DNA of 43,640 bases from Lachnospiraceae bacterium (GCA_003447295.1 DLZQ01000083.1:1760-45399), one strand, 5' to 3'. Shown: positions 1 through 9,626, counted from the first letter of the stretch. Notes: generated from the sequence alone by a model not told the origin. Made by a program: numbers and translations.

Positions 1-80
1 CTCATTTTTTCGTCTATGAGCCGCTTTTCGTCCTCCGTAACATAGAATTTCATTTGGATATTCCGTTTTCGATTTGCCAT
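1..80 (-). CDS. MobC-like relaxosome protein, N-terminal 26 residues (cut by window edge)
   Basis: The leftward reading begins at an ATG (78-80) with GGAGG six bases upstream and runs off the window. The start, MANRKRNIQMKFYVTEDE, has the basic head followed by the short beta strand and helix expected of ribbon-helix-helix MobC-type accessory proteins. These bind the transfer origin and help the relaxase nick it. The name rests on recognising this start in Tn1549-like and related clostridial elements; 26 residues are too few to be certain. The relaxase would be expected further left. Confidence 0.6.
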   Translation of the reverse strand, partial: MANRKRNIQMKFYVTEDEKRLIDEKM

Positions 81-230
81 GCGCCGCCTCCGTTCTTTAT
101 AAGGGTTTGGGACTATCCCAACAAGCAATTTTGAATTTTCGGGCAAGGGACCTAAAAATCTCAAAATTCGCAAGCGGGTACTCGCTTGCTGTGCTTGCTA
201 CCGTATCTTATCCCTACTTATAAAGCGTTA
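81..230. other. Possible transfer-origin region upstream of mobC
   Basis: The 231 bases between the MobC start and the XRE gene hold no convincing gene. They contain two inverted repeats: TTGGGA-CTA-TCCCAA at 107-121 and a GCAAGCG/CGCTTGC pair at about 170-189. Transfer origins of mobilizable elements are often next to the accessory gene and carry such repeats. I could not recognise a nick-site consensus, so this is a positional guess. Confidence 0.25.
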
Positions 231-311
231 CGGACACTTGAAAATACCCGCAAAAGAGCATAAAAAGACGCAAAAAATAGAAGCCACTTTACATCTTCTG
301 TAAAGCGGCCT

Positions 312-656
312 CTATTCGTCCAGTTTGATCGCTCCGTCAATGGTTGCCTCAATGATCGGCAGGTATTTTTCCGGGCAGAGCTGCAATTTGTGATTGACCC
401 TCTGGCGCTGTTCGGTGTTCTCTGCGACCAGGGAGGGATTGAAGTACCGCTCAACCGGCAGCTTGCAAATCCGTATGAGCTGCAACACCACGGGCACGCT
501 GGGAACCGTCTGCTCCAATTCGATATTGGCAAGATAGCGAGGATCAATGCTGACCTGTTCTGCCAATGCCCTGCGGGAGATATTCAGAGCTTCCCTTGCG
601 GCCTTCACATCGGAGCCGAAGGTTTCAAACCCAGGACAATCTTCAATTTTAGCCAT
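312..656 (-). CDS. XRE-family helix-turn-helix regulator of the element
   Basis: 114 residues. A helix-turn-helix of the Cro/CI (XRE) type spans roughly residues 14-70, with the pattern AREALNISRRALAEQ, IDPRYLANIE and a conserved glutamate-led end. The C-terminal 40 residues are specific to this small family. The start is set by GAGGGTGATG upstream of the ATG. It lies between mob and cargo genes, where such proteins usually repress excision or transfer genes. No operator could be assigned. The gene is leftward and separate from the response-regulator gene, with a hairpin between them. Confidence 0.8.
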   Translation of the reverse strand: MAKIEDCPGFETFGSDVKAAREALNISRRALAEQVSIDPRYLANIELEQTVPSVPVVLQLIRICKLPVERYFNPSLVAENTEQRQRVNHKLQLCPEKYLPIIEATIDGAIKLDE

Positions 657-802
657 ATAACATCACCCTCTTACATTCTATATTTCATAGTATGTTTTTG
701 GAATGATGCTATATGAAGACCATCTACACTTTATAGTTCGTCCTTTGCGTCTTACATTATTCGAGCAGACGAATTATATGCCAAGTCTTGTACGCTATGG
801 TG

Positions 803-839
803 AAAAAGCAAGTACCTCCCAAAATAGATACTCGCTTTT
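803..839 (-). terminator. Hairpin terminator after the response regulator gene
   Basis: On the leftward strand an AAAAGCGAGTATC arm pairs with GTACTTGCTTTT, with one G-T pair and one bulge, and a T run follows. It starts seven bases after the response-regulator stop and would end the ABC/two-component operon. Confidence 0.6.
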
Positions 840-845
840 CATTCA

Positions 846-1463
846 TTATATCGGTGGGATGTACCCGAACTGAAGTGCCTTTGTAACAGCTTCAACAGTT
901 GAGGAAACAGCCAACTTCTCAAAAATATGTTGCAGATGATTTGATAGGGTTCTTTCACTCATATACAGTGCATCTGCTATGTCTTTTCGCTTTTTTCCGG
1001 TACTGATAAGCTGCAATATTTTCTTTTCCATGCTTGTCAAATCTTCGATGATGATTTCGTCTGTTTCAGCAGGAAAACAGGTTTTCCCATGCGATACATG
1101 GAGCAGCGAGGCAATCAGATCATCCGGGCCGATGTTTTTATTCAGAAAACCACATACTCCGATTTTTCTTGCTTCATGCCTATATACAGGAAGATCATAC
1201 CCGGTCAAGATCATAATTTTTATATCCGGTTTTGTTTTCAGCAAGTGGGCGGCAGCCTCAAGGCCATCGGTATCGCTGAGATTTCCGAGGTTAATATCCA
1301 TCAGCACAATGTCAATGTCATTTTCAGAAACGATGCTTTCTAAATTTTCAATGCTTTGTGTTGTGATAAGTTCTCCAACCTCACTATATTCTTCCAACGC
1401 AATCGAAAGGCTTTTTGCAAAAAGCACATGATCGTCAACTAACAAAATATTGATAAGAACCAT
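846..1463 (-). CDS. LuxR/NarL-type response regulator
   Basis: 205 residues. The N-terminal receiver has the acidic pair D10-D11, the phosphoacceptor D56 in LMDINLG, a threonine in ILTGYD and a lysine in FLNKN. A LuxR-type helix-turn-helix covers about residues 140-200 (LTSMEKKILQLI, MSERTLSNHLQHIFEKL). It should be phosphorylated by the kinase encoded immediately upstream and bind DNA as a dimer, probably controlling the adjoining transporter genes. The ATG overlaps the kinase gene by 29 bases and abuts AAAGGAG with no spacer. Either translation is coupled to the kinase or a nonstandard codon slightly downstream is used. An in-frame TGA just upstream rules out an earlier start. Confidence 0.88.
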   Translation of the reverse strand: MVLINILLVDDHVLFAKSLSIALEEYSEVGELITTQSIENLESIVSENDIDIVLMDINLGNLSDTDGLEAAAHLLKTKPDIKIMILTGYDLPVYRHEARKIGVCGFLNKNIGPDDLIASLLHVSHGKTCFPAETDEIIIEDLTSMEKKILQLISTGKKRKDIADALYMSERTLSNHLQHIFEKLAVSSTVEAVTKALQFGYIPPI

Positions 1464-2997
1464 CTCCTTTCATGGGTATTGTGATCTCTATGCAAATGCC
1501 GTGAGGTATGTTTGCGGAGCAGACCATTGTTCCACCCACACCTTTCACTTGTTCACTAACAGATACAATACCTTTATGTTTTTGTGGATCAACGGCGGTC
1601 AAGCTGGATAGCTCTGCTGTTCCGTTGTCACTGATCCGCAATTTTATCACGGCCTTTTCCTGCAAAAGTGTGACCCAGGCACGATCACCGTCAGAGTGTT
1701 TATATACATTCGTCAAAAGCTCTTTTATCAAGCGGTAGACAAGCAGAGTGTATGGCTCTACCAAAAACAAAGAGTCGGGACATTCAAAAGATATAGAAAC
1801 ATTCTTTTGCGGAAAGCCTTGTGCAACAGCTTCGATCAAATTCATATAGTTTTCTTTTATTGTCAGATTTTTGAGAAGGACGGGATGATAGTCCTGCATC
1901 TGTTCACGGATGTGTATGTTCAAGTTGTCGAGGGTTTCTGTAATTACATCTTGAATGTCGGGTCGATATGCCTTGCTCACCATATTCTTGACAGCAAGCA
2001 AATCTTGCAGCACATCATCATGGAGGAAGTTCGCAAATTCTGTTTTCAGCGCTTCTTCCTGCTGCAACTGACGCAAGGCGGATTTGTACTTACTTTCCTT
2101 AATTATCCCGGTTTCTCCATGTTTTAGGTTCTGCCCCAAAACAATGTTGCAAACAAAAGCTACAACAGATAGAACATTAACGGAAATAAGCCACTCAGCA
2201 TAGCCTGCGCCCATGCTCCAAACAAGCAAACCGAGGATAGCGGCCAATAACAGGGAAATAAACAACCGCTGCTTATGGCTGAATACTGTTGATAGGGGCG
2301 AACCGTTATGTTCTTTCAAGATAATATTATGGACGCTCATGGAAAACAGAATAACGATCAAGTATACGGCAAAATTCTCAATGTGATCGGTGATGCCCAA
2401 GGTGGCAAAGTAGTAAACGAAGAAAGATACCCCAATGGCCACAAATGAAAGCAGGATGGCTTTTCGCTCACTTATCAAAACAAACGCCACTCGTTTCCGA
2501 TGGTAGGCGATCACAAACAATACGCAAAGGATGTACCCTACGAATTGCAGTCCGTACATACAGGCAAAGGCCCGTTCTGATATTGTAGCACCGACAAGTG
2601 ATCCGATGCAAAGGGCAAGCAGAAGTATATTTGTTGTTTTTCTGAACTTGTATCCGCTTTCCTGAAACAGAAACATAAAAACGAATTTAATGGAAATATA
2701 CCAAATGACCGGGCTTAAAAACAGGAATGCTAAATTCGCCATGCCAACTGTTTCAAAGGACAAAAGTATATACCATCCGTCCAATGCCAGCAATCCGCTG
2801 AAAAGAGACAGTATTTTGCTTTCTCTGATATTGCAGGCGCTGATGTAGGTGCTATCTATCAACATGATTGATGATAGCAGCATCGGAGCAATGCTTTTGA
2901 TGCTCAACTGAGATCCTTCGTTTATAAGCCAGGACATATGGAGGATAAGGAAAAAGTGATTTATCAATAATGCTGTTTTCAAAATGATTGATTTCAT
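1435..2997 (-). CDS. Membrane sensor histidine kinase, NarL-partner (HisKA_3) type
   Basis: 520 residues from the ATG at 2997, which has a GGAGG site eight bases upstream; a longer start 48 bases earlier lacks one. Many hydrophobic segments fill about residues 1-290, giving a polytopic N-terminal sensor with no recognisable extracellular domain. The phosphoacceptor is H326 in FLHDDVLQDL, followed by an HATPase with N-box IKELLTNVYKHSD and a G-box around ISDNGTAE and HKGIVSVSEQVKG. This matches the NarX/DesK-like kinase class rather than the short BceS class usually paired with BceAB transporters. It is co-transcribed with the ABC transporter and response regulator. The likely input is an envelope-active compound, but the ligand is unknown. 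Confidence 0.85.
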   Translation of the reverse strand: MKSIILKTALLINHFFLILHMSWLINEGSQLSIKSIAPMLLSSIMLIDSTYISACNIRESKILSLFSGLLALDGWYILLSFETVGMANLAFLFLSPVIWYISIKFVFMFLFQESGYKFRKTTNILLLALCIGSLVGATISERAFACMYGLQFVGYILCVLFVIAYHRKRVAFVLISERKAILLSFVAIGVSFFVYYFATLGITDHIENFAVYLIVILFSMSVHNIILKEHNGSPLSTVFSHKQRLFISLLLAAILGLLVWSMGAGYAEWLISVNVLSVVAFVCNIVLGQNLKHGETGIIKESKYKSALRQLQQEEALKTEFANFLHDDVLQDLLAVKNMVSKAYRPDIQDVITETLDNLNIHIREQMQDYHPVLLKNLTIKENYMNLIEAVAQGFPQKNVSISFECPDSLFLVEPYTLLVYRLIKELLTNVYKHSDGDRAWVTLLQEKAVIKLRISDNGTAELSSLTAVDPQKHKGIVSVSEQVKGVGGTMVCSANIPHGICIEITIPMKGDGSYQYFVS

Positions 2998-3134
2998 TAT
3001 CCGACCTCCTGTCTTTTTTATATTGTAACACACATTTTTGAACAAACTGCGTCCGATCTCATTGTATCAGGAAACTTTCCTCGATTAAAGTATGTTAAAT
3101 CGTCGAACATTCCTGTCCGACGATTTAACTGAAC

Positions 3135-5147
3135 TTATTTCTTCACAATGATTTTATTGCAGGTAAAGGCCGTGAGAAAATAGTAAACGAGGTAAATAAT
3201 CACCGTTAATACTATGGCAAGAATGACCGGCAGATATTGAGCAAGCGCATTGCCAAGCAAATTTTGCATGAGGGCTATTTTGTATACTACCGTGGCAAAA
3301 ACACAGTCCAGCAGTCCCAACACAAAGGGAATGGTATAAAAAGTAAAGGTCTGTTTCCTGATTATCTTTTTGATCTGCTTATCTGTATATCCCATTTTTA
3401 TCAGCATTTCATAATCTGCTTTCGCATCGGAAATTGCGGAAACATTGTTGAAATATAAAATACTTCCCGATGCAATAAAAAACAGAACCACAAGAAATCC
3501 AATCAATAGGAAAGTAGAGCTGTTTATCCAGAACAGTTCATGAATTCGGTGGGAATGACCTTGCAAATAGGGGCTGTGGTTCAGTGTTTTGCTGATCGCC
3601 GTATAGAGTTCCTCATTATCTTCAATCGCCTTTCCATTGATACTCATTACACTTGTGGTGGGCTCAGCGTATGCCGCAATTTGATGATAAAGGCTGTCGC
3701 TGACAATTAGGGTGGCAATGCTGTTGGCAAAGGAAATGGGATTATCAAGTGTTGTTGCCTTTACGGTTACAGGCACGATATCATTGTTTATTTCAAGTGG
3801 GTATATGTTTCCCACCTCGCTATTCCCGTTGCTATTGGGCTGATACTTGGTCAGGATACATTCACTGTCGGCCAATTCCGGTATATCAAGGACAACATTC
3901 TTTTTCCCCTGGGCTTCCAGTAAAGAAATATATGTCGAATAGGAAATACATTCAAAGCCGCTCTCCCGCAGGATGGTTTCATTATCTGCATCTCCTTTTG
4001 CGGTGCCAAGGCAGTATTCTGCCGGAAGATTGTTTGCGGTGGAAGTGACCTTATAAATATCGGTCTGAATGAAAGACAGACCTTCACTTTCTGGAACCGT
4101 CTGATTTATGATTCGCTTAACTGTATCGACCTGATCGGCCATTTCGATTTTGAACTCAAACTCAGAAGGAGCTATACGATCCACGGCAGCAATAGGATAA
4201 TAAACTGTCAAGGCCATAACGCTTGATACCGTCAAAGTCGCCGCCGAGAGCAAAGTCAGCATAATCAATGTTTTTGCATTTGACCGGATGCGGTAAATAA
4301 AATTTGGTACGGAAATAATACTGACAGGGTTATAAAAGCTGCGCTTATTTTGCTTTCTTTTCTGCATGGCATAGGGCAGGAAAAAGGTAATGAGCAAAAC
4401 TGTTCCTACTACAACCAGCAGCATTGTCAAAAGGCCAATGGGATAAAATCCCACCGTAAGCCACAAGGAGGCATTTCCCCTGAAAATGTCCAGAGCCAGC
4501 CCATACCCTGAAATTATCATAATCAATCCGAGCATAGCGGGAATAGGATGAAATTTCATAACAGGTTCCGCTTTTTTCTCAAATCGGACTAAATCGATCA
4601 GAGAAGTTTTGAGCAGGAATTTTCCATTTGAACAGCCCAAAACCGCAACGACTATCGAGATAAAGATGGCGGTTTTAGAGATTGCCTGCAAATTGAAAAA
4701 AGGGATTGCCCTGCTGTCAATAGAAAGGTTCAAAAGAACTGTTATACCAATAACGATCCCCTTATGAAGCAGCGCACCCAAAAGCACTCCTACAAGAAAA
4801 GCGCCGCAGCAAATTAAAATATTCTCATAAGTGAGCATGGAAAGAATCGTAGTCCTCCGATACCCTAATAAAGCGTAAATTCCGAGTTCCTTTGTTCGCC
4901 GACGCAAAAAGAACTTATTGGAGTAGGCCATATAGAATACTACAAAAACCATCAGGAATACGGAAATAGCACTGCACATGGTTTCCACTCTGCCATTTTC
5001 GGAGATTTTTTCAAGCATGACTTCATTCATGGAAAATGAAGTAAAGGCGAAAAAGACAGTAATGACAAGCGACACAGATAGCAGATACAGCGCATAAAAC
5101 GAAAAACTCTTTTTCAAATTTTTAATTGCAATAGACATAGTTTTCAT
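3135..5147 (-). CDS. BceB-like FtsX-family ABC transporter permease
   Basis: 670 residues from the ATG at 5147, ten bases after the ATPase stop; an in-frame start 57 bases earlier would overlap the ATPase gene. About ten membrane segments are visible. A large hydrophilic region between segments 7 and 8 (roughly residues 320-540) is the extracellular domain typical of BceB-type permeases, and an FtsX-like core precedes it. These permeases, with their ATPase, protect against cell-wall-active peptide antibiotics and can also act as sensors for a linked kinase. The substrate cannot be read from sequence. With the ATPase and two-component genes it forms one leftward cargo operon on the element. 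Confidence 0.85.
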   Translation of the reverse strand: MKTMSIAIKNLKKSFSFYALYLLSVSLVITVFFAFTSFSMNEVMLEKISENGRVETMCSAISVFLMVFVVFYMAYSNKFFLRRRTKELGIYALLGYRRTTILSMLTYENILICCGAFLVGVLLGALLHKGIVIGITVLLNLSIDSRAIPFFNLQAISKTAIFISIVVAVLGCSNGKFLLKTSLIDLVRFEKKAEPVMKFHPIPAMLGLIMIISGYGLALDIFRGNASLWLTVGFYPIGLLTMLLVVVGTVLLITFFLPYAMQKRKQNKRSFYNPVSIISVPNFIYRIRSNAKTLIMLTLLSAATLTVSSVMALTVYYPIAAVDRIAPSEFEFKIEMADQVDTVKRIINQTVPESEGLSFIQTDIYKVTSTANNLPAEYCLGTAKGDADNETILRESGFECISYSTYISLLEAQGKKNVVLDIPELADSECILTKYQPNSNGNSEVGNIYPLEINNDIVPVTVKATTLDNPISFANSIATLIVSDSLYHQIAAYAEPTTSVMSINGKAIEDNEELYTAISKTLNHSPYLQGHSHRIHELFWINSSTFLLIGFLVVLFFIASGSILYFNNVSAISDAKADYEMLIKMGYTDKQIKKIIRKQTFTFYTIPFVLGLLDCVFATVVYKIALMQNLLGNALAQYLPVILAIVLTVIIYLVYYFLTAFTCNKIIVKK

Positions 5148-5157
5148 TTGAGCGCGC

Positions 5158-5907
5158 CTACCTTTCTGTATCAAGCTGTGCAACTTCCTGTGTAATTGCT
5201 TCATAAAAACTCCGTCTGGGTTTTTCTCCCCTGTGTAGCTCTTTCACGATACATCCATCTTTGAAGATCAAGATACGATCCGCATAGCTGGCTGCATACG
5301 CATCATGAGTGACCATAAGAATGGTCGTATGCAAATCTTCATTGGCTTCTTTCAATGCTTTCAATAATTCTGTGGCAGAATTGGAATCCAGTGCGCCAGT
5401 CGGCTCGTCTGCAAATAAAATACTTGGTTGCTTTACAATCGCTCTGGCCGCAGATGCCCTCTGCCGCTGACCGCCGGAAAGCTCATTTGGATATTTGTTT
5501 AGCTGCGAAGCGATACCGAAACGCTCTGCCAAACTCTGAACCATGCTGTCAATCTTCTTTGGCGGCAGTTTTTTGAGCGTAAGGGGAACGGAAATATTCT
5601 CACGGATCGTAAGACTGTCCAGAAGAAAATACTCCTGAAAAATAAAACCGAGATGATCTTTTCTGAAGTCGGCGGCATTTGTGTTGCTCAACTCATTCAG
5701 ATTTACCCCGCTGATCCAGATTTCTCCGCTTGTGGGGGTATCAATCGTGGAGAGTACATTGAGCAGCGTTGTCTTTCCAGACCCGGATGCACCCATGATA
5801 CCGATAAATTCACCCTCCGCCACACGGAATGAAACTTTGCTCAAACTGGGGCGTATGGACTTTTCATAGATTTTTGTTACTTCTTTTGCTTCCAATAATG
5901 TTTCCAT
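5158..5907 (-). CDS. BceA-like ABC transporter ATP-binding protein
   Basis: 249 residues, the usual size for the MacB/BceA/LolD group. Walker A is GASGSGKTT, the Q-loop FQEYFLL, the signature LSGGQRQRASAARA, Walker B ILFADEPTGAL and the H-loop VTHD. It hydrolyses ATP on the cytoplasmic face to drive the downstream FtsX-type permease. The ATG at 5907 has AAGGAGG about ten bases upstream. It is the first full gene of the cargo operon, and its leader carries a strong hairpin terminator and a short open frame that ends at this ribosome site, which suggests conditional read-through. Confidence 0.9.
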   Translation of the reverse strand: METLLEAKEVTKIYEKSIRPSLSKVSFRVAEGEFIGIMGASGSGKTTLLNVLSTIDTPTSGEIWISGVNLNELSNTNAADFRKDHLGFIFQEYFLLDSLTIRENISVPLTLKKLPPKKIDSMVQSLAERFGIASQLNKYPNELSGGQRQRASAARAIVKQPSILFADEPTGALDSNSATELLKALKEANEDLHTTILMVTHDAYAASYADRILIFKDGCIVKELHRGEKPRRSFYEAITQEVAQLDTER

Positions 5908-5922
5908 TACAGAACAACCTCC

Positions 5923-6006
5923 TTATTTGTGATGACAATATTGTAATCCTAACCCCACAAAAAAGAATGAGTAAATCAAGCAAGAATGTTTGCGTGATTT
6001 ACTCAT
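5923..6006 (-). CDS. Candidate 27-residue leader peptide of the ABC operon
   Basis: A leftward ATG frame of 27 codons ends in TAA directly against the AAGGAGG site of the ATPase gene. The peptide starts MSKSRKHSCLIYSFFF and is basic, then hydrophobic, with two cysteines. Its ATG lies inside the 5' arm of the terminator hairpin, so a translating ribosome would disrupt that hairpin. There is no clear ribosome site in front of it, so the frame may be chance. Confidence 0.3.
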   Translation of the reverse strand: MSKSRKHSCLIYSFFFVGLGLQYCHHK

Positions 6007-6008
6007 TC
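5959..6008 (-). terminator. Leader terminator/attenuator ahead of the ABC operon
   Basis: A perfect 14-base inverted repeat (GAATGAGTAAATCA at 5965-5978 and its complement at 5995-6008) with a 16-base loop is followed on the leftward strand by six Ts. The rightward side has no T run, so it works leftward only. It lies about 52 bases before the ATPase start, so any promoter upstream of it needs read-through. A possible -10 (TATAAG, 6032-6037) lies 24 bases upstream with a poor -35. Confidence 0.65.
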
Positions 6009-6229
6009 AAAATGTCCGAAGTATTGTTATTCTTATAGAGTGAGAATATATAAAGTGTTCCCATAATAAAATCTCGTTATCATCTGCCCAGCGGCAGAAA
6101 AGAAAAAAACCGCTGCTGAGCAGATTGCTTTCCACGCGCACATATGACTATTGCGGCGGTTTTGATTTTCAGAGCCGCCGTTTCTTTTGTTTGTCGGAAA
6201 CCTACGACGCCCCGGAACACCGTGTAAAG

Positions 6230-6276
6230 GCACGGCGGCAATTAGGAGGATGCCGCCGTGCTTGTTTTACTTTTTC
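6230..6276 (+). terminator. Rightward hairpin with T-rich tail
   Basis: GCACGGCGGCA (6230-6240) pairs perfectly with TGCCGCCGTGC (6251-6261) around a 10-base loop and is followed by TTGTTTTACTTTTT. It resembles a rightward terminator, though no rightward gene precedes it in this part of the element. Confidence 0.4.
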
Positions 6277-6386
6277 ATAGCACCCACGATCTACACCAGC
6301 TAAAAAAAGCGTAGCTCCCCCTCCGGGTAAGTCCGGTTTTGAGTGTGTAGTATACGGTGTAGTATCTTGCGGTTCTGCATCCCTGC

Positions 6387-6422
6387 GCGCCCGATTGGTC
6401 TTGTACCAGTCGGGCGCTTTTT
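6387..6422 (+). terminator. Terminator or attenuator upstream of the sigma-factor gene
   Basis: A 13-base-pair stem (GCGCCCGATTGGT at 6387-6399, ACCAGTCGGGCGC at 6405-6417, one G-T pair) with a five-base loop is followed by TTTTT. It lies about 140 bases before the sigma start and points the same way, so it may attenuate that gene rather than end another. Confidence 0.6.
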
Positions 6423-6564
6423 GTTGTTTTACAGGGCGGCCGAAAAAATATTTTCAAAAAAATCAAAAAAGGAGGCTTTTAGCGGGCAGCGAGCGGCCTT
6501 GCGTTCGCCTTGTTAGCGGAAAGGGAGAAACCCACCTCATTCCCCCAGGAAAGGGGGTGAAAAG

Positions 6565-6999
6565 ATGGATGTGATCCCCCGTAATGACTATGGCGAGCGG
6601 TGCCAGTTCGATGCCTATTGCAAGCTGGTACTCTACCATGAGGCAATCGACTATCTTCGGGAAATGCAGAGACGCCGGGACAGGGAACTGTCGTTCAGCG
6701 ATCTTCCGCAGACCGAGATGGACAAGCTCTATACGGTTGACAGCTATCCCAGCGACAGATTTACTTTCTCGTCACATGGATATGACCTGCATATCGACAA
6801 TGAGCTTGTGGCTGATGCCTTTGCCGGTTTGTCCTCCCAGGAGCAGAGTATTTTGATCCTGCACTGTGTACTGGAATTGCCGGATCAGGAGATCGGCCGC
6901 CTTGTGGGAATGTCCCGCAGCGCTGTTCAGCGGCGACGGACAAAATCGCTCAGCGAGCTTCGGATCAAATTGATGGCGCTTATGCCGAAGGGAGGTTAA
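6565..6999 (+). CDS. Sigma-70-like regulator, Tn916 orf7 type
   Basis: 144 residues. The C-terminal part (about 85-140) is a sigma region 4 helix-turn-helix: AFAGLSSQEQSILILHCV, then LPDQEIGRLVGMSRSAVQRRR. The N-terminal part is short and matches the element-encoded sigma-like proteins of Tn916/Tn1549-type elements. These are thought to direct expression of element genes. The ATG has a GGGGGTG site five to ten bases upstream. The orf8-like gene follows after five bases, so the two are co-transcribed. A hairpin terminator in the leader suggests regulated read-through. Confidence 0.85.
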   Translation: MDVIPRNDYGERCQFDAYCKLVLYHEAIDYLREMQRRRDRELSFSDLPQTEMDKLYTVDSYPSDRFTFSSHGYDLHIDNELVADAFAGLSSQEQSILILHCVLELPDQEIGRLVGMSRSAVQRRRTKSLSELRIKLMALMPKGG

Positions 7000-7004
7000 C
7001 GCGA

Positions 7005-7241
7005 ATGAAGCAGCCTAAATACAAAGGAAAAGAGCTTCTTTCTCTTTCGGTGATCGACGCCGCTCGTGACGGTGACGCCCAGGCCGTGGATAGCGTACTG
7101 AGGTACTATGAGGGCTATATCAACAAGCTCTGTACCAGGACGCTCTACGATCCCGACGGCCAGCCCCGTGTCCGTGTGGACGAGTACATGAAGCGCCGAT
7201 TGGAGATCAAGCTCATCCATTCTATCGTCAGCATGAACTGA
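7005..7241 (+). CDS. Helix-turn-helix regulator, Tn916 orf8 type
   Basis: 78 residues. The first part (KGKELLSLSVIDAARDGDAQ) has the helical pattern of the short helix-turn-helix proteins that accompany orf7-like sigma factors in conjugative elements. It continues with RYYEGYINKLC and a basic, helical tail. A GGAGG site lies eight bases before the ATG. Its exact role is not established; in Tn916 the pair sits in the regulatory module controlling excision and transfer. Stop and length match the usual 75-90 residues. Confidence 0.75.
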   Translation: MKQPKYKGKELLSLSVIDAARDGDAQAVDSVLRYYEGYINKLCTRTLYDPDGQPRVRVDEYMKRRLEIKLIHSIVSMN

Positions 7242-7670
7242 CAAAACCGGCCCTGGCAGCGGAAACAGCTTACCCTTTCCCTGTTTCCGTTTCCCCTGGG
7301 TTGAGGCTGCACTTTGAAAAAGAAAGCCCGGCGGGAGGCCTCCGGCGCAGCATAAGGCAGACGGATACATTCCTGTCTGTGCCGAGCCATACGGCCGGTG
7401 CGCCATGACCCTGTTGCAAGTCCGCAGGACGGGACCCCTACTAAACAGGCGAGCGATCAGAACCAGGCCGCAAAACAAGTGTGGCAGCTTGTGGGCGACG
7501 AAGCATAGGCAGGGTTAAAGATACTCGCGCATTGAACGCCCGCAAAGCATTGTGCGCCGCACCCATCAGCATGGGCCGGGGTGAGACTCCCGTGGAGCTG
7601 TGCCAGCAGCCGTCCGTTTTCTGTCTCTTTTGATGCAAGAAATGGTTTTGTATTTGAAAGGGTGAACTAT
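7242..7670 (+). ncRNA. Gene-free, hairpin-rich 430-base stretch; possible structured RNA
   Basis: No frame here has a ribosome site or protein-like composition. The stretch is GC-rich and has local pairing potential: GTCC-GCA-GGAC near 7420, CCTGTT/AACAGG arms enclosing it (about 7410-7450), and CCCAT-CAGC-ATGGG near 7562-7575 followed by a GGG/CCC pair. It could be a long leader for the TnpW gene, a structured RNA, or DNA sites for the recombinase. Nothing here proves an RNA; the call is structural only. Confidence 0.35.
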
Positions 7671-7838
7671 ATGCAAAACGAAGTAAGAACCGCACCGCAG
7701 ATGGTGCGTGAATATAAAATCGGGAATACAACTTATGTTGTGAAATCCCATTCCAAACCTGACGCCACGGAGGACGCCGTTTCCAAAGTGAAGCGTCTGA
7801 TACGGAATGACCTCCGAAAAAATACTGCAAACAAATAG
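7671..7838 (+). CDS. TnpW-like transposon protein
   Basis: 55 residues. The pattern VREYKIGNTTYVVKSH followed by a basic helix (VSKVKRLIRNDLRK) is that of the small TnpW family first named in Tn4451-type elements. The ATG at 7671 has GAAAGGGTG seven bases upstream; an earlier in-frame ATG at 7581 lacks such a site. It ends 88 bases before the recombinase gene. The function is not known; position suggests a factor for excision or for recombinase control. Confidence 0.8.
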   Translation: MQNEVRTAPQMVREYKIGNTTYVVKSHSKPDATEDAVSKVKRLIRNDLRKNTANK

Positions 7839-7848
7839 AAAAAGGCAG

Positions 7849-7877
7849 CAGACAGTTTCCAGGCAGCGCGGTATAAT
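7849..7877 (+). promoter_or_regulatory. Promoter of the recombinase gene
   Basis: CAGACA (7849-7854), a 17-base spacer and TATAAT (7872-7877) form a good vegetative promoter 49 bases before the tnpX start. Confidence 0.6.
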
Positions 7878-7898
7878 TGAGTTAGGAAAAGCATTGTC

Positions 7899-9606
<1,708 letters not shown>

Positions 9607-9626
<20 letters not shown>

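Larger units (their letters stand above)
6009..6564. other. Structured intergenic region between cargo and sigma-factor gene
   Basis: No credible gene is seen. Several GC-rich inverted repeats occur: CGGCGG/CCGCCG arms near 6154-6180, the 11-base pair at 6230-6261, and the terminator at 6387-6422. A 9-base direct repeat, GTGTAGTAT, occurs at 6345-6353 and 6357-6365. The sigma gene's ribosome site (AGGGGGTG) ends at about 6560. The region likely holds the promoter and control sites of the rightward sigma/orf8 module. Confidence 0.5.

Noticed and set aside
6033..6466. Leftward open frames of 63-66 codons between cargo and sigma gene
   Set aside because: No ribosome sites, protein composition is that of GC-rich hairpins, and they overlap clear inverted repeats and terminators.
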